A stretch of 24,073 nucleotides of DNA from Pseudomonadota bacterium (GCA_015222595.1 JADFVP010000089.1:1-24073), one strand, 5' to 3'. Counted from the stretch's first letter, positions 1 to 8,583 are shown. The notes: generated from the sequence alone by a model not told the origin. Numbers and translations are program-made.

Positions 1-1161
1 TCAGGCGGCGCTATCGGCTACATGGGCTACGATACCATACGCCACATAGAGCGGCTGCCGGACTTGAGCCCAAAAGACCTCGACACGCACGATCTCTACT
101 TTATCTTCACCGATACGTTCGTGCTCTTCGATAACGTCGAGCATAAGATACAGGTCATCTCCAACGCGTATATACCCGACGGCGGTGACTTAGACGAGAT
201 CTACGGAGCCACCGTTGCCAAGATAGAGAGCCTTATTGAGACGCTTAGAACCGGCTCTGTGGCAAAATCAAAAATAGACAAAAATAGCCTAAATAGGGCC
301 AAAAATGACGGAAAAGGACCAGAAAAGGCCATAAAGTCGAATTTCGAGAAGTCTGATTTTCTCGCCGGCGTAGAGCGGATAAAGGAGTATATCGTAGAGG
401 GCGACGTTATTCAGACCGTGCTCTCTCAGCGCTTCTCTACAGAGCTAGACGTTGCGCCCTTCGACATCTACAGAGCGCTCCGGGTCGTAAACCCGTCGCC
501 GTACATGTTCTACCTCGCGCTCGACGACGTAACGCTCGTCGGCTCTTCACCCGAAGTACTCGTGCGAGTTGAGGGCGCGGACGTAAACGTCAACCCGATA
601 GCCGGAACACGTCCGAGAGGCAAGACAAAGGCAGAAGACATGCGACTCGAAAAAGAGCTTCTGGCCGACCCGAAGGAGCGCGCCGAGCATATCATGCTGG
701 TCGATCTCGGCAGAAACGATCTTGGCCGGGTCTCGGAAACTGGCAGCGTAAAGGTAGACAAGTTCATGGAGATCGAGCGGTACTCGCACGTAATGCATAT
801 AGTTAGCACCGTAACCGGCAGGCTGAAAGAGGGCACAGACTCCTTCGACGCGCTCCGCGCAGCCTTTCCGGCAGGCACGCTGACGGGTGCGCCTAAGATA
901 CGCGCAATGGAAATTATAGAAGAGCTTGAACCGTGCAAACGCGGCATCTACGGCGGCTCCGTAGGGTATCTCAGCTACACCGGCAACTCCGACATGTGCA
1001 TAGCTATACGAACCCTTGTAGTAACTGACGACACCATCTACATACAGGCAGGGGCCGGAATAGTCGCAGACTCTATTCCTCAGTCGGAGTACGAAGAGAC
1101 CGAGAACAAGGCCCGTGGCATGTTAAAGGCCATTGAGATGGCGCGCGCAGGGCTCGATTAA
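1..1161 (+). CDS. trpE: Anthranilate synthase component I (5' end missing)
   Basis: Catalytic subunit of anthranilate synthase, turning chorismate into anthranilate with ammonia supplied by TrpG; first committed step of tryptophan synthesis, cytoplasmic. The frame is open from base 1 (SGGAIGYMGYD), so the gene starts upstream and the N-terminal region with much of the Trp-feedback pocket is missing. The chorismate-binding domain is complete: GDVIQTVLSQRF, NPSPYMFYL, GSSPEVLVRVE, NPIAGTRPRG, the LVDLGRNDLGRV block, FPAGTLTGAPK and the terminal AGAGIVADS. The linker at about bases 256-330 is unusually rich in Lys/Asn (KIDKNSLNRAKN) and is encoded by an A-rich stretch that resembles the 3' end of the HD-GYP gene (see findings). 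trpG follows after 60 bp. Could in principle be PabB, but the trp neighbours settle it. Confidence 0.96.
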   Translation, partial: SGGAIGYMGYDTIRHIERLPDLSPKDLDTHDLYFIFTDTFVLFDNVEHKIQVISNAYIPDGGDLDEIYGATVAKIESLIETLRTGSVAKSKIDKNSLNRAKNDGKGPEKAIKSNFEKSDFLAGVERIKEYIVEGDVIQTVLSQRFSTELDVAPFDIYRALRVVNPSPYMFYLALDDVTLVGSSPEVLVRVEGADVNVNPIAGTRPRGKTKAEDMRLEKELLADPKERAEHIMLVDLGRNDLGRVSETGSVKVDKFMEIERYSHVMHIVSTVTGRLKEGTDSFDALRAAFPAGTLTGAPKIRAMEIIEELEPCKRGIYGGSVGYLSYTGNSDMCIAIRTLVVTDDTIYIQAGAGIVADSIPQSEYEETENKARGMLKAIEMARAGLD

Positions 1162-1221
1162 ATACCGGTACTGTGGCGCACCATTATGCAGTATACTCTT
1201 AAATAGCGGAAACCAAGACCG

Positions 1222-1791
1222 ATGCTTCTGATGATAGACAACTACGACTCGTTCACCTTCAACCTGGTCCAGTACTTTATGGAACTCGGCTCAGAGGTTG
1301 TCGTACACCGTAACGACTGTATTACGGTCGAAGAGATTGAACGGCTCGCGCCAAAACTTCTGGTCGTCTCGCCCGGGCCGTGCAACCCGGCCAAGGCCGG
1401 AATTTCCGTAGAGGCGATTAAACACTTTGCGGGAAAGATCCCTATTCTCGGAGTCTGCCTCGGCCACCAGAGCGTCGGGTACGCCTTTGGAGGCAAAGTA
1501 GTGAAGTCCCCGCGCCTGATGCACGGCAAGACCTCGATGGTCTACCACGACGGAGAGACGCTCTTCGCCGGACTGGACAACCCGTTTGAGGCCAACCGGT
1601 ATCACTCTCTTATACTGGAGCGCGAGAGCCTGCCGGACTGTTTCGACGTAAGCGCATGGACGGACCGTGATGAGATAATGGGAATCCGGCACAAGGAACT
1701 CCCTATTGAGGGCGTGCAGTTCCACCCGGAAAGCATACTGACCGCATCGGGCAAGGAGCTTCTCGGAAACTTTCTAAAGGTCTACGGATAA
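1222..1791 (+). CDS. trpG: Anthranilate synthase component II (glutamine amidotransferase)
   Basis: Class I glutamine amidotransferase that releases ammonia from glutamine and channels it to TrpE. It has 189 residues, the normal length for a stand-alone TrpG. The N-terminus MLLMIDNYDSFTFNLVQY is the family signature, so the first ATG is right. The nucleophile elbow GVCLGHQ places the catalytic Cys at residue 79, and VQFHPES provides His168 and Glu170 of the triad. The oxyanion segment SPGPCNP lies at about 50-56. No strong Shine-Dalgarno sequence is visible before the start; translation may be coupled to trpE. The family also serves PabB, so it may work in folate synthesis as well. It is followed by an unusual 221-bp gap. 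Confidence 0.95.
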   Translation: MLLMIDNYDSFTFNLVQYFMELGSEVVVHRNDCITVEEIERLAPKLLVVSPGPCNPAKAGISVEAIKHFAGKIPILGVCLGHQSVGYAFGGKVVKSPRLMHGKTSMVYHDGETLFAGLDNPFEANRYHSLILERESLPDCFDVSAWTDRDEIMGIRHKELPIEGVQFHPESILTASGKELLGNFLKVYG

Positions 1792-1822
1792 CTTTACGGC
1801 CGGCAATGTCGGCTGCATTAAA

Positions 1823-2017
1823 TGTCGGCCTTTGTAAATGGCACGACAGCCTCAAAGCGAGGCTAACATTTAACAAGCGTTACTCACAGGAACAGGCCCT
1901 TTACAATGACAGGAACAGGCCCTTTCTACTGTCGGCCTTTTTAAACGGTACTACCGCCTCAGAGCGAGGCTGATATTTAGACAATTGGTAATTTAGGAAC
2001 AGGCCCTTCACAATGAT
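1823..2017 (+). repeat. Diverged tandem duplication of the trpD leader (period 107 bp)
   Basis: Two ungapped copies, 1823-1910 and 1930-2017, align with an exact offset of 107 bp. Each starts TGTCGGCCTTT, carries a hairpin GCCTC-NNAGC-GAGGC (1849-1863 and 1956-1970), then AGGAACAGGCCCTT (1888 and 1995) and an ATG (1906 and 2013). The second ATG is the trpD start. The AGGAACAGGCCCTTT block occurs a third time at 1911-1925. Hairpin, ribosome-binding block and start are preserved while the stretch before AGGAAC has drifted. Confidence 0.85.
1906..1944 (+). other. 12-codon leader ORF at the first copy of the trpD start
   Basis: The ATG in the upstream copy of the duplicated leader opens MTGTGPFYCRPF followed by TAA. 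It is preceded by AGGAACAGG, the same sequence that precedes trpD. It contains no Trp codon, so it is not a classical trp attenuator peptide, and it is out of frame with trpD. It could be translated and affect trpD expression, or be only a relic of the duplication; the second is as likely. Confidence 0.3.
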
Positions 2018-3032
2018 AAAAGAAGCAATCGGAAAACTCATAGAAGCACACGACCTTACAGAGACCGAAATGGTCTCCGTAATGGAAGAGATCATGACCG
2101 GCTCTGCAGAGGGCGCGCAGATCGGTGCCTTCTTAACGGCACTAAGAATTAAAGGCGAAACCGTTGCCGAGATCACCGGGGCCGCGCGCGTAATGCGCGA
2201 GAAGTCCACTAAGATTAAGACACCCGGCATAGAGAAAGCAGACATAGTAGACACCTGCGGCACGGGCGGCGACGGCTCCATGACCTTCAACATCTCTACC
2301 GCCGCAGCCTTTGTAACAGCCGCAGCAGGCGTAACGGTAGCCAAGCACGGCAACAGAAGCGTGAGTTCGAAGAGCGGAAGTGCAGATGTGCTCCGTTCGC
2401 TCGGCGTCAATGTTGAAGCGAGCATAGAGTGCGTAGAGCAGTGCATACAAGAAGCTGGCATCGGCTTTCTCTTCGCCCCGCTCCTGCACGGCGCCATGAA
2501 GTACGCAGCACCCGTGAGGCAAGCCCTCGGCATACGAACCATCTTCAATATATTGGGGCCGCTCACCAACCCGGCAGGCGCCAAGCGCCAACTAATAGGC
2601 GTCTACGACCCTGTGCTGACCGACCTGCTTGCTCTAGTGCTCAACAACCTCGGCACAAAGCATGCTTTTGTAGTAAGGGGTGAGGACGGGCTCGACGAGA
2701 TAACGCTTACAACTGAGACGAGAGTCACGGAACTCAAAGACGGCAGCGTGAAGACCTATCACATAACGCCTGAGGACTTCGGCTTCGACAGGTGCGCACC
2801 CGGAGACCTGACCGGAGGAGAGAGCGCGGAGAACGCCGAGATCGTACTCAAGATTTTCAGAGGCGAAAAAGGCCCAAAGCGCGACATAGTACTCTTGAAC
2901 TCAGCAGCCGCTATCTGCGCGGCAGGCAAAGTCGGCTCGATAGCCGAGGGCATAGCCGTTGCCCACGGCGCAATAGACTCTGGAGAGGCGCTCGACAAAC
3001 TAGAGCAGCTAAAGAGCATAACCAACGCATAG
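2013..3032 (+). CDS. trpD: Anthranilate phosphoribosyltransferase
   Basis: Transfers the phosphoribosyl group of PRPP to anthranilate, second step of tryptophan synthesis. The 339 residues match the usual length of the stand-alone enzyme (no TrpG fusion). The PRPP/Mg binding loop DTCGTGGDGS is at residues 80-89, followed by TFNISTAAAFV; KHGNRSVSSKSGSADVL and the NILGPLTNPA block are the other conserved motifs. The start follows AGGAACAGG, which lies in the second copy of a duplicated leader. The C-terminal sequence around LDKLEQLKSIT is echoed downstream of the stop in the same frame. The 221-bp upstream gap and 141-bp downstream gap are the longest in the trp cluster and both hold duplications. 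Confidence 0.96.
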   Translation: MIKEAIGKLIEAHDLTETEMVSVMEEIMTGSAEGAQIGAFLTALRIKGETVAEITGAARVMREKSTKIKTPGIEKADIVDTCGTGGDGSMTFNISTAAAFVTAAAGVTVAKHGNRSVSSKSGSADVLRSLGVNVEASIECVEQCIQEAGIGFLFAPLLHGAMKYAAPVRQALGIRTIFNILGPLTNPAGAKRQLIGVYDPVLTDLLALVLNNLGTKHAFVVRGEDGLDEITLTTETRVTELKDGSVKTYHITPEDFGFDRCAPGDLTGGESAENAEIVLKIFRGEKGPKRDIVLLNSAAAICAAGKVGSIAEGIAVAHGAIDSGEALDKLEQLKSITNA

Positions 3033-3098
3033 CAGTGACCAGTAAGGAAGACTGAACCGTACGACACAAAAAAACTTGCGCAGCTAAAGAGCATAACC
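3006..3098 (+). repeat. Partial tandem copy of the trpD 3' end
   Basis: CAGCTAAAGAGCATAACC occurs exactly at 3006-3023, inside the trpD end, and at 3081-3098, in the trpD-trpC gap. The offset is 75 bp, so the frame is kept. The downstream copy would read YDTKKLAQLKSITSQ against LDKLEQLKSITNA in TrpD, but it lies behind the TAG at 3030 and an in-frame TGA. It looks like a relic of a tandem duplication of the gene end. Confidence 0.75.
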
Positions 3099-3173
3099 TC
3101 ACAGAAACATCTTCTTTTAACCGTTAAGATGAACTTCACCCCGCACTTCACCAAGTGAAAGAACAGAGATAAA

Positions 3174-3968
3174 ATGCTCGATACTATTATAAAAGAGAAG
3201 GAAGAGGAGCTGCTTAAGCTGAAGGCCGAAGTCGATTTCGAACGGCGAGAAGGCGAGTTGAAGGCGTCCATTCAGGGCCTCGGCCCTACGCGCAACTTCT
3301 ACGGCGCTCTGGGCGCCCCTACGGCCGTTGATACTGTGCGGATAATAGCTGAAGTAAAGAAGGCCAGCCCGTCGAGGGGAGTTATCCGCGAGGAGTTTGA
3401 CCCGGTGGAAATTGCCCGCACCTACGAGGCGAACGGAGCGGCTGCGATCTCCGTGCTGACCGACGAGAAGCACTTTCAGGGCTCGCTCGATTACTTGAAG
3501 CAGATTAAAGAAGAGGTCTCGCTGCCGATACTGCGCAAAGATTTTATAATAGACGAGTACCAGGTCTATGAGTCACGCGCAGCAGGGGCCGACGCCATAC
3601 TGCTTATAGCCGCCGTGCTGACTGGCGATCGACTCCGCGCGCTCTTGAACCTCTGCTCGCTTATCGACCTAGGCGCACTTGTCGAGGTTCACAATGAAGA
3701 GGAGCTACATAGCGCACTCGGAGCCGGAGCAAAACTTATAGGCATAAATAACCGCGACCTCAAGACCTTCAAGACCGACCTAAAGACCACGATAGAGCTT
3801 GCGCCCAAGGCCTCCAACGGCGTGGTCGTAGTGGCCGAGAGCGGCATCCATACGTGCGAAGATATTGCAAAACTGAAGGCCTCCGGGGCGAGCGCCTTTC
3901 TCATAGGCGAGGCCCTGATGAAAGAGCCCGACATCGGAAGCAAGTTGAGGGAGCTTATTGAGTGTTAA
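3174..3968 (+). CDS. trpC: Indole-3-glycerol phosphate synthase
   Basis: Converts CdRP to indole-3-glycerol phosphate with loss of CO2 and water; (beta/alpha)8 barrel, cytoplasmic. The 264 residues are the usual length for a monofunctional TrpC. Conserved barrel motifs are all present: IIAEVKKASPSRG (catalytic Lys), SVLTDEKHFQGS, LRKDFIIDEYQ (general acid Lys), ALVEVHNEEE (catalytic Glu), GINNRDLKTF, VAESGIHT and the phosphate-binding FLIGEALM. The start ATG follows AGAG at a normal distance. The last 11 bases overlap the start region of trpF, suggesting translational coupling. Confidence 0.96.
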   Translation: MLDTIIKEKEEELLKLKAEVDFERREGELKASIQGLGPTRNFYGALGAPTAVDTVRIIAEVKKASPSRGVIREEFDPVEIARTYEANGAAAISVLTDEKHFQGSLDYLKQIKEEVSLPILRKDFIIDEYQVYESRAAGADAILLIAAVLTGDRLRALLNLCSLIDLGALVEVHNEEELHSALGAGAKLIGINNRDLKTFKTDLKTTIELAPKASNGVVVVAESGIHTCEDIAKLKASGASAFLIGEALMKEPDIGSKLRELIEC

Positions 3969-4575
3969 GGTAAAGATCTGCGGCATCACTACGCTAGACG
4001 ATGCTACTGCGGCGACCAGCTACGGCGCAGATATGCTCGGCTTTATCTTCTATACAAAGAGCGCGCGCTACATAGCGCCAGCGGCTGCAAAGAGCATAAT
4101 CGCCAAGCTGCCGCCCTCTGTCACCACGGTCGGGGTCTTTGTGGACGCTCCGGTTGACGAAGTAAACGCAATAGTTAAACAGACCGGCATAAACGTTGTA
4201 CAGCTTCACGGAAAAGAGAGTCCCGAAGAGTGCGCCAGAGTAGAGAACGCGAAAGTAGTAAAGGCCTTCAGGGTGTCGGACAAAGCTTCTATTGCCAAAA
4301 TCGACAGGTATTCGACCTGGGCTAACCTGCTCGATACATACGTAAAGGGCACGCACGGCGGCACGGGTGAGACATTCGACTGGAAGATAGCTGTCGAAGC
4401 AAAAAAGTACGGCCCGCTGATACTTTCGGGCGGCCTGACTCCAGACAATATCTCTGAGGCGGTTCGTACCGTTAGGCCGTACGCGGTAGACGTAAGCTCA
4501 GGGGTCGAGTCTAGCCCCGGCGTAAAGGTGCACGAGTTGATTAAACAGTTTATCGAGAGAGCGAAGTCGAGCTGA
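3958..4575 (+). CDS. trpF: Phosphoribosylanthranilate isomerase (TTG start)
   Basis: Amadori isomerisation of PRA to CdRP, the step between TrpD and TrpC. 205 residues, a normal monofunctional TrpF. The catalytic pair is visible: Cys8 in KICGIT and Asp126 in LLDTYVKG; LQLHGKE, GGTGETFDW, LSGGLTPDN and VDVSSGVE complete the barrel. An in-frame TGA at 3946-3948 leaves TTG at 3958 as the only sensible start, and GAGGGAG lies just before it with good spacing. That start is inside trpC, so the two overlap by 11 bp. trpF ends 73 bp before trpB. Confidence 0.95.
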   Translation: MSVKVKICGITTLDDATAATSYGADMLGFIFYTKSARYIAPAAAKSIIAKLPPSVTTVGVFVDAPVDEVNAIVKQTGINVVQLHGKESPEECARVENAKVVKAFRVSDKASIAKIDRYSTWANLLDTYVKGTHGGTGETFDWKIAVEAKKYGPLILSGGLTPDNISEAVRTVRPYAVDVSSGVESSPGVKVHELIKQFIERAKSS

Positions 4576-4648
4576 GGTTATACAGCAAGGACCGACCTTA
4601 AAGATAGTTCGAGAGACTTAAAATCCAAGAAGAAGGACAGAAGAGAGA

Positions 4649-5842
4649 ATGAAGACAGGACCAGACAAGAACGGCCACTTCGGCCCCTACGGAGGCCGCT
4701 ACATTTCCGAAACGCTTATGCCCGCTGTAATAGAGCTTGAAGAGGCGTACAAAAAATGGAAGGTCGACAAAGAGTTCAAAGAAGAACTCCGCTTCTACCT
4801 TCAAGAGTACACTGGCCGCCCGACGCCGCTCTACTACGCAGAGCGGCTGACGAAGAAGCTCGGTGGTGCGAAGATCTACTTGAAGCGAGAGGATCTGTGC
4901 CACACGGGAGCCCACAAGATTAACAACACCATAGGGCAGATTCTTCTTGCGAGAAGAATGGGCAAGAAGCGCATAATCGCCGAGACCGGAGCAGGGCAGC
5001 ACGGAGTAGCAACTGCGACCGTGGCCGCGATGTTCGGCCTTGAGTGCGAGATCTTTATGGGCTCAGAAGATATTGTCCGCCAAAAACCGAATGTCTTTCG
5101 CATGAAACTTTTAGGCGCAAAGGTAACGCCCGTGACTTCGGGCTCCTGTACGCTAAAGGACGCCATGAACGAGGCGCTTCGCGACTGGGTGACCAACGTC
5201 TACAATACCTTCTACATTATAGGAACGGTAGCAGGGCCGCACCCATACCCGATGCTCGTGCGGGACTTTCAGTCCGTCATCGGTAAAGAGGCGAGAGCGC
5301 AGATAAAGAAGTTTACCGGACGCCTGCCCGACCTGCTGGTCGCCTGCGTCGGCGGCGGAAGTAACGCCATAGGGCTCTTCCACCCGTTCCTCAACGATAA
5401 GAAGGTAAAGATGGTCGGTGTCGAGGCCGGAGGGCACGGCCTGAAGGGCCATTATCACGCTGCCTCCATCACAGGCGGCACTCCCGGAGTGCTGCACGGC
5501 AACAAGACCTACCTGCTCCAAGACAAACTCGGGCAGATCAGAGAGACGCACTCCATCTCAGCAGGGCTCGACTACCCCGGAGTCGGTCCGGAGCACGCCT
5601 GGCTGAACGACACCGGGCGCGTAAAGTACGAGGCCATTACGGACACCGAAGCGCTCGAGGGCTTCAAGGCCCTGACCGACACAGAGGGAATTATTCCGGC
5701 GCTCGAATCCTCTCATGCCATAGCCTACGCAATGAAGTACGCACCGAAGATGAAAAAGAGCGAGGTCATGATAGTCAACCTCTCCGGCAGAGGAGACAAA
5801 GATCTCGAAACGGTCTCAAAGGCGCTCAACTACAAACTATAA
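4649..5842 (+). CDS. trpB: Tryptophan synthase beta chain
   Basis: PLP enzyme that condenses indole, received through the tunnel from TrpA, with serine to give tryptophan. 397 residues, typical of the TrpB1 class that pairs with TrpA. The N-terminus GHFGPYGGRYISETLMPA is diagnostic. Lys90 in CHTGAHKINN binds PLP; AETGAGQHGVA holds the indole site and the catalytic Glu; GGGSNAIG binds the cofactor phosphate. AGAAGAAGGA and AGAGAG lie upstream of the ATG as ribosome binding site. trpA follows after 71 bp. Confidence 0.97.
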   Translation: MKTGPDKNGHFGPYGGRYISETLMPAVIELEEAYKKWKVDKEFKEELRFYLQEYTGRPTPLYYAERLTKKLGGAKIYLKREDLCHTGAHKINNTIGQILLARRMGKKRIIAETGAGQHGVATATVAAMFGLECEIFMGSEDIVRQKPNVFRMKLLGAKVTPVTSGSCTLKDAMNEALRDWVTNVYNTFYIIGTVAGPHPYPMLVRDFQSVIGKEARAQIKKFTGRLPDLLVACVGGGSNAIGLFHPFLNDKKVKMVGVEAGGHGLKGHYHAASITGGTPGVLHGNKTYLLQDKLGQIRETHSISAGLDYPGVGPEHAWLNDTGRVKYEAITDTEALEGFKALTDTEGIIPALESSHAIAYAMKYAPKMKKSEVMIVNLSGRGDKDLETVSKALNYKL

Positions 5843-5913
5843 ACCTGGGCTCTTTTTCTCTCAGACACAAACAACCACTAGACTGAAACATATAAAAAAA
5901 TTGAGGCCGAACA

Positions 5914-6744
5914 ATGGCAAAGAAAGTTTTAAAAAATAAAGTACCGGGAAGGCTCGAAACCCTCTTTACGGCCCTTAAGAACGAGGGACGCCATGCGCTC
6001 ATCACCTTCATAAGCGCCGGCGACCCGGACATGGCAACTACCGAAGAGCTGATCTACACTCTGGAAAGATCCGGCGCGGACGTCATAGAGCTAGGCATAC
6101 CCTTTTCCGACCCGATGGCGGACGGCCCAACCATACAGGCCTCTTACGAACGGGCGCTAAAAAAAGGCGCAACTCCCGGAGGGGTGCTGAAACTTGTCGG
6201 CAACGTTCGCAAGAAGAGCGAGATACCTATCGTCCTCTTCGGTTACTACAACCCGATACTCGCCTACGGCCCGGAACGCTTCGCTCGTAACGCAAGGAGA
6301 GCAGGAGTAGACGGCGTGCTCGTCGTAGACCTTCCGCCCGAAGAGGCCGACGAGCTAAAGGGCCCGCTGGACGCAGTCGGTATTGACCTTATCTTTCTCC
6401 TTACCCCTACCTCCGACACCTCGCGCATGGATCGCGTCGGGCGCGTGGGCTCCGGCTTCATCTACTTCGTCAGCCTCACCGGCGTAACAGGGGCGCGCAC
6501 TGCGCTCTCCACCAAGATACCCTCCTACGTCAAAAAGGCGCGTCGCCACACTGGCCTCCCCGTCGGGGTAGGTTTTGGCATCTCCACACCTGGACAGGCT
6601 CAAGAGGTCTGCAAGAGCGCCGACGGAGTTGTCGTCGGCTCGGCAATAATAAATATAATCGCCAAGACCAGAGGAAAGAAGAAGCTCCTCGGTGCAGTCG
6701 GCGACTTCGTCTCCAAGCTCAAGCGCGGCGTAAACAGAGCATAG
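5914..6744 (+). CDS. trpA: Tryptophan synthase alpha chain
   Basis: Cleaves indole-3-glycerol phosphate to indole and glyceraldehyde 3-phosphate and passes indole to TrpB. 276 residues with a short basic N-terminal extension before the usual RLETLFTALK start. Catalytic Glu59 and Asp70 are in VIELGIPFSDPMADGPT. The active-site loop reads YFVSLTGVTGAR, and VGFGIS and GVVVGSAII form the phosphate site. Last gene of the trp set; the 89-bp gap to the HD-GYP gene shows no terminator, so transcription may continue. Confidence 0.96.
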   Translation: MAKKVLKNKVPGRLETLFTALKNEGRHALITFISAGDPDMATTEELIYTLERSGADVIELGIPFSDPMADGPTIQASYERALKKGATPGGVLKLVGNVRKKSEIPIVLFGYYNPILAYGPERFARNARRAGVDGVLVVDLPPEEADELKGPLDAVGIDLIFLLTPTSDTSRMDRVGRVGSGFIYFVSLTGVTGARTALSTKIPSYVKKARRHTGLPVGVGFGISTPGQAQEVCKSADGVVVGSAIINIIAKTRGKKKLLGAVGDFVSKLKRGVNRA

Positions 6745-6833
6745 ATCTTTAATATCTAAAAGAACCGTACGGCCTTCCGACACCTGTTAACGCGTCCGTT
6801 ACCCCTGTGAGTCCGGCCTGGAAGGAAACAACG

Positions 6834-8528
6834 ATGGACCGCCCTAAAAAGAACAACAGCAAAAGCACAGGCAGAAAGAGCCCCCCGGAGCGCAGCAGTC
6901 CGAAGGCGGCATCAAGAGATAAAGTAAGGGCTGAGAGCAAAGCACTAGAGCTTGAGGTCTACCGCACCCTAGGCGGACTCGCCTCTCGCCGCACCCCGCG
7001 CGCCACTCTCTTCGCGCGCTTTCTCGAAATCGCCCTTAAGGGCCTTTCCGGCACGTCTGGCGCAATTTACCTGAGAGACAACTCCAGAGGCCCCCTAAAG
7101 GCCGAAGCGGTAGAGGGCTGTTCGGACAACAAGACCTATCGTGATATTGCGCGCCTGACCGTTAACGCCGGACATGCGCAACACAAGAGGGTGCGTGCCG
7201 CTAAAGCAGAACAGAACTCTCTAAACAGGGCAGCGACTGTTCAGAACGTGCTCTCCGTACCGATTAAGCTCAAAGGCGAGTGCCTCGGCGCTCTAACGCT
7301 TACGACTCTCGGGGCCACACCGCTTGAGGCGGACACGGAACTTAAGAGGCTCGCCACGCTCGCAAACCACTTTTCAACCATAATGGCGCGTGCTGAAATA
7401 TTTTCTGAACTCGACAACCGTATCAGCCACCTCTCGGCGCTTCATGATATAGGCAGCCTGCTCACCTCGACGCTCGACCAGGGCCTTGTGCGCCATATGA
7501 CGATAGAGGCTCTTACGAAACTCATGCGCACCGAGACCGGCTCTCTTTTACTTATTGACGAAGAGACGAACGAACTGTACTTCGAGGTGGCGCTCGGTGC
7601 CGAGGGCGAAAAGATAAAGCGCATACGACTCGGCATGGGTGAGGGCATCGCAGGCTGGGTGGCGAAGCACGACTCGCCTGTTATTATTTCCGACGTAATG
7701 AAGGACGACCGCTTTCAATCAACCTTCGACCACAAGAGCAAGTTCCGCACCCGCAACATGATCTGCACACCGATTAAGATACATGGCCGCGTGATCGGGG
7801 TTATACAGGCGATAAACAAGATGGGGGGCGAGAGCTTCTCGCAAGACGACCTGAAGCTCTTCGAACTCTTTGCGAACCAGGTTGCCATTGCGCTCGACAA
7901 TGCGCGGCTCTACGAAAAGCTGCGCGATACCTTCTACGCCACCTCCGAAGCGCTCGCCGAGGCGATCGAAAAACGCGATCCGTATACCGGGGGCCATACG
8001 AAGCGGGTGCTGAAGTACTCGCTAGCCATTGCCCAAGAGCTTGGGCTAGACGCCGACACCACCGAGACGCTAAAACTCTCGGCAGTGCTCCACGACATCG
8101 GCAAGATCGGCATTGCCGACAGTATTCTCAGAAAAGACGCGCCGCTCAGTGACGAAGAGGCTAAAACCATGCAGTCCCACCCGGCTCTCGGTGTTGAGAT
8201 AATAAAGCACGTACCCCATCTGAGCGAAGTAATTCCGGGCATCGCTCACCACCACGAAAGAATAGACGGACACGGCTACCCGGAGGGGGTGAAAGAGATA
8301 CCGCTTGTAGCTAGAATAATCTCGGTTGCAGACACCTTCGACGCGATAACGACCACGAGGCCGTACAGAAAAGGCCTGCCCGTGGACTCTGCGCTCAAAG
8401 AGCTTAGAGAGAACAAAGGCAAGCAGTTCGACCCGCCGGTGGTCAACGCATGTGTACGTGCGCACAAAAAGGGTAAAATAGGCAAAAATAGCCCTAAAAC
8501 GGCACAAAATCGCCTTAAAACGCCTTAA
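6834..8528 (+). CDS. GAF-GAF-HD-GYP protein, probable cyclic-di-GMP phosphodiesterase
   Basis: A soluble signalling protein of 564 residues. The ATG at 6834 is chosen over the GTG at 6807 because GGAAGGA sits 7 bp before it. Order of parts: a basic, Ser/Lys-rich segment (1-35), a first GAF domain (about 45-195), a second GAF domain (about 200-350, with LHDIGSLLTSTLD, GMGEGIAGWVA and APIKIHG-like TPIKIHGRVIGVIQAIN) and an HD-GYP domain (about 365-535). Metal and active-site residues are intact: HTKRV, His420-Asp421 in LHDIGKIGI, and HHERIDGHGYP at 473-483. The family hydrolyses c-di-GMP; the GAF domains probably sense a small ligand or redox state. No membrane segment is seen. The last 20 codons are A-rich and encode a Lys/Asn-rich tail resembling the TrpE linker. 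Its place between trpA and accD gives no clue to the signal. Confidence 0.9.
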   Translation: MDRPKKNNSKSTGRKSPPERSSPKAASRDKVRAESKALELEVYRTLGGLASRRTPRATLFARFLEIALKGLSGTSGAIYLRDNSRGPLKAEAVEGCSDNKTYRDIARLTVNAGHAQHKRVRAAKAEQNSLNRAATVQNVLSVPIKLKGECLGALTLTTLGATPLEADTELKRLATLANHFSTIMARAEIFSELDNRISHLSALHDIGSLLTSTLDQGLVRHMTIEALTKLMRTETGSLLLIDEETNELYFEVALGAEGEKIKRIRLGMGEGIAGWVAKHDSPVIISDVMKDDRFQSTFDHKSKFRTRNMICTPIKIHGRVIGVIQAINKMGGESFSQDDLKLFELFANQVAIALDNARLYEKLRDTFYATSEALAEAIEKRDPYTGGHTKRVLKYSLAIAQELGLDADTTETLKLSAVLHDIGKIGIADSILRKDAPLSDEEAKTMQSHPALGVEIIKHVPHLSEVIPGIAHHHERIDGHGYPEGVKEIPLVARIISVADTFDAITTTRPYRKGLPVDSALKELRENKGKQFDPPVVNACVRAHKKGKIGKNSPKTAQNRLKTP

Positions 8529-8583
8529 ATCGACAAACAGCACTGGGCCTCAACTGACCTGCAGAGGGCAATTTGGCTTATCA

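Noticed and set aside
1906..1944. Classical trp attenuator leader peptide
   Set aside because: The 12-residue peptide contains no tryptophan and no terminator/antiterminator pair with a T-run follows.
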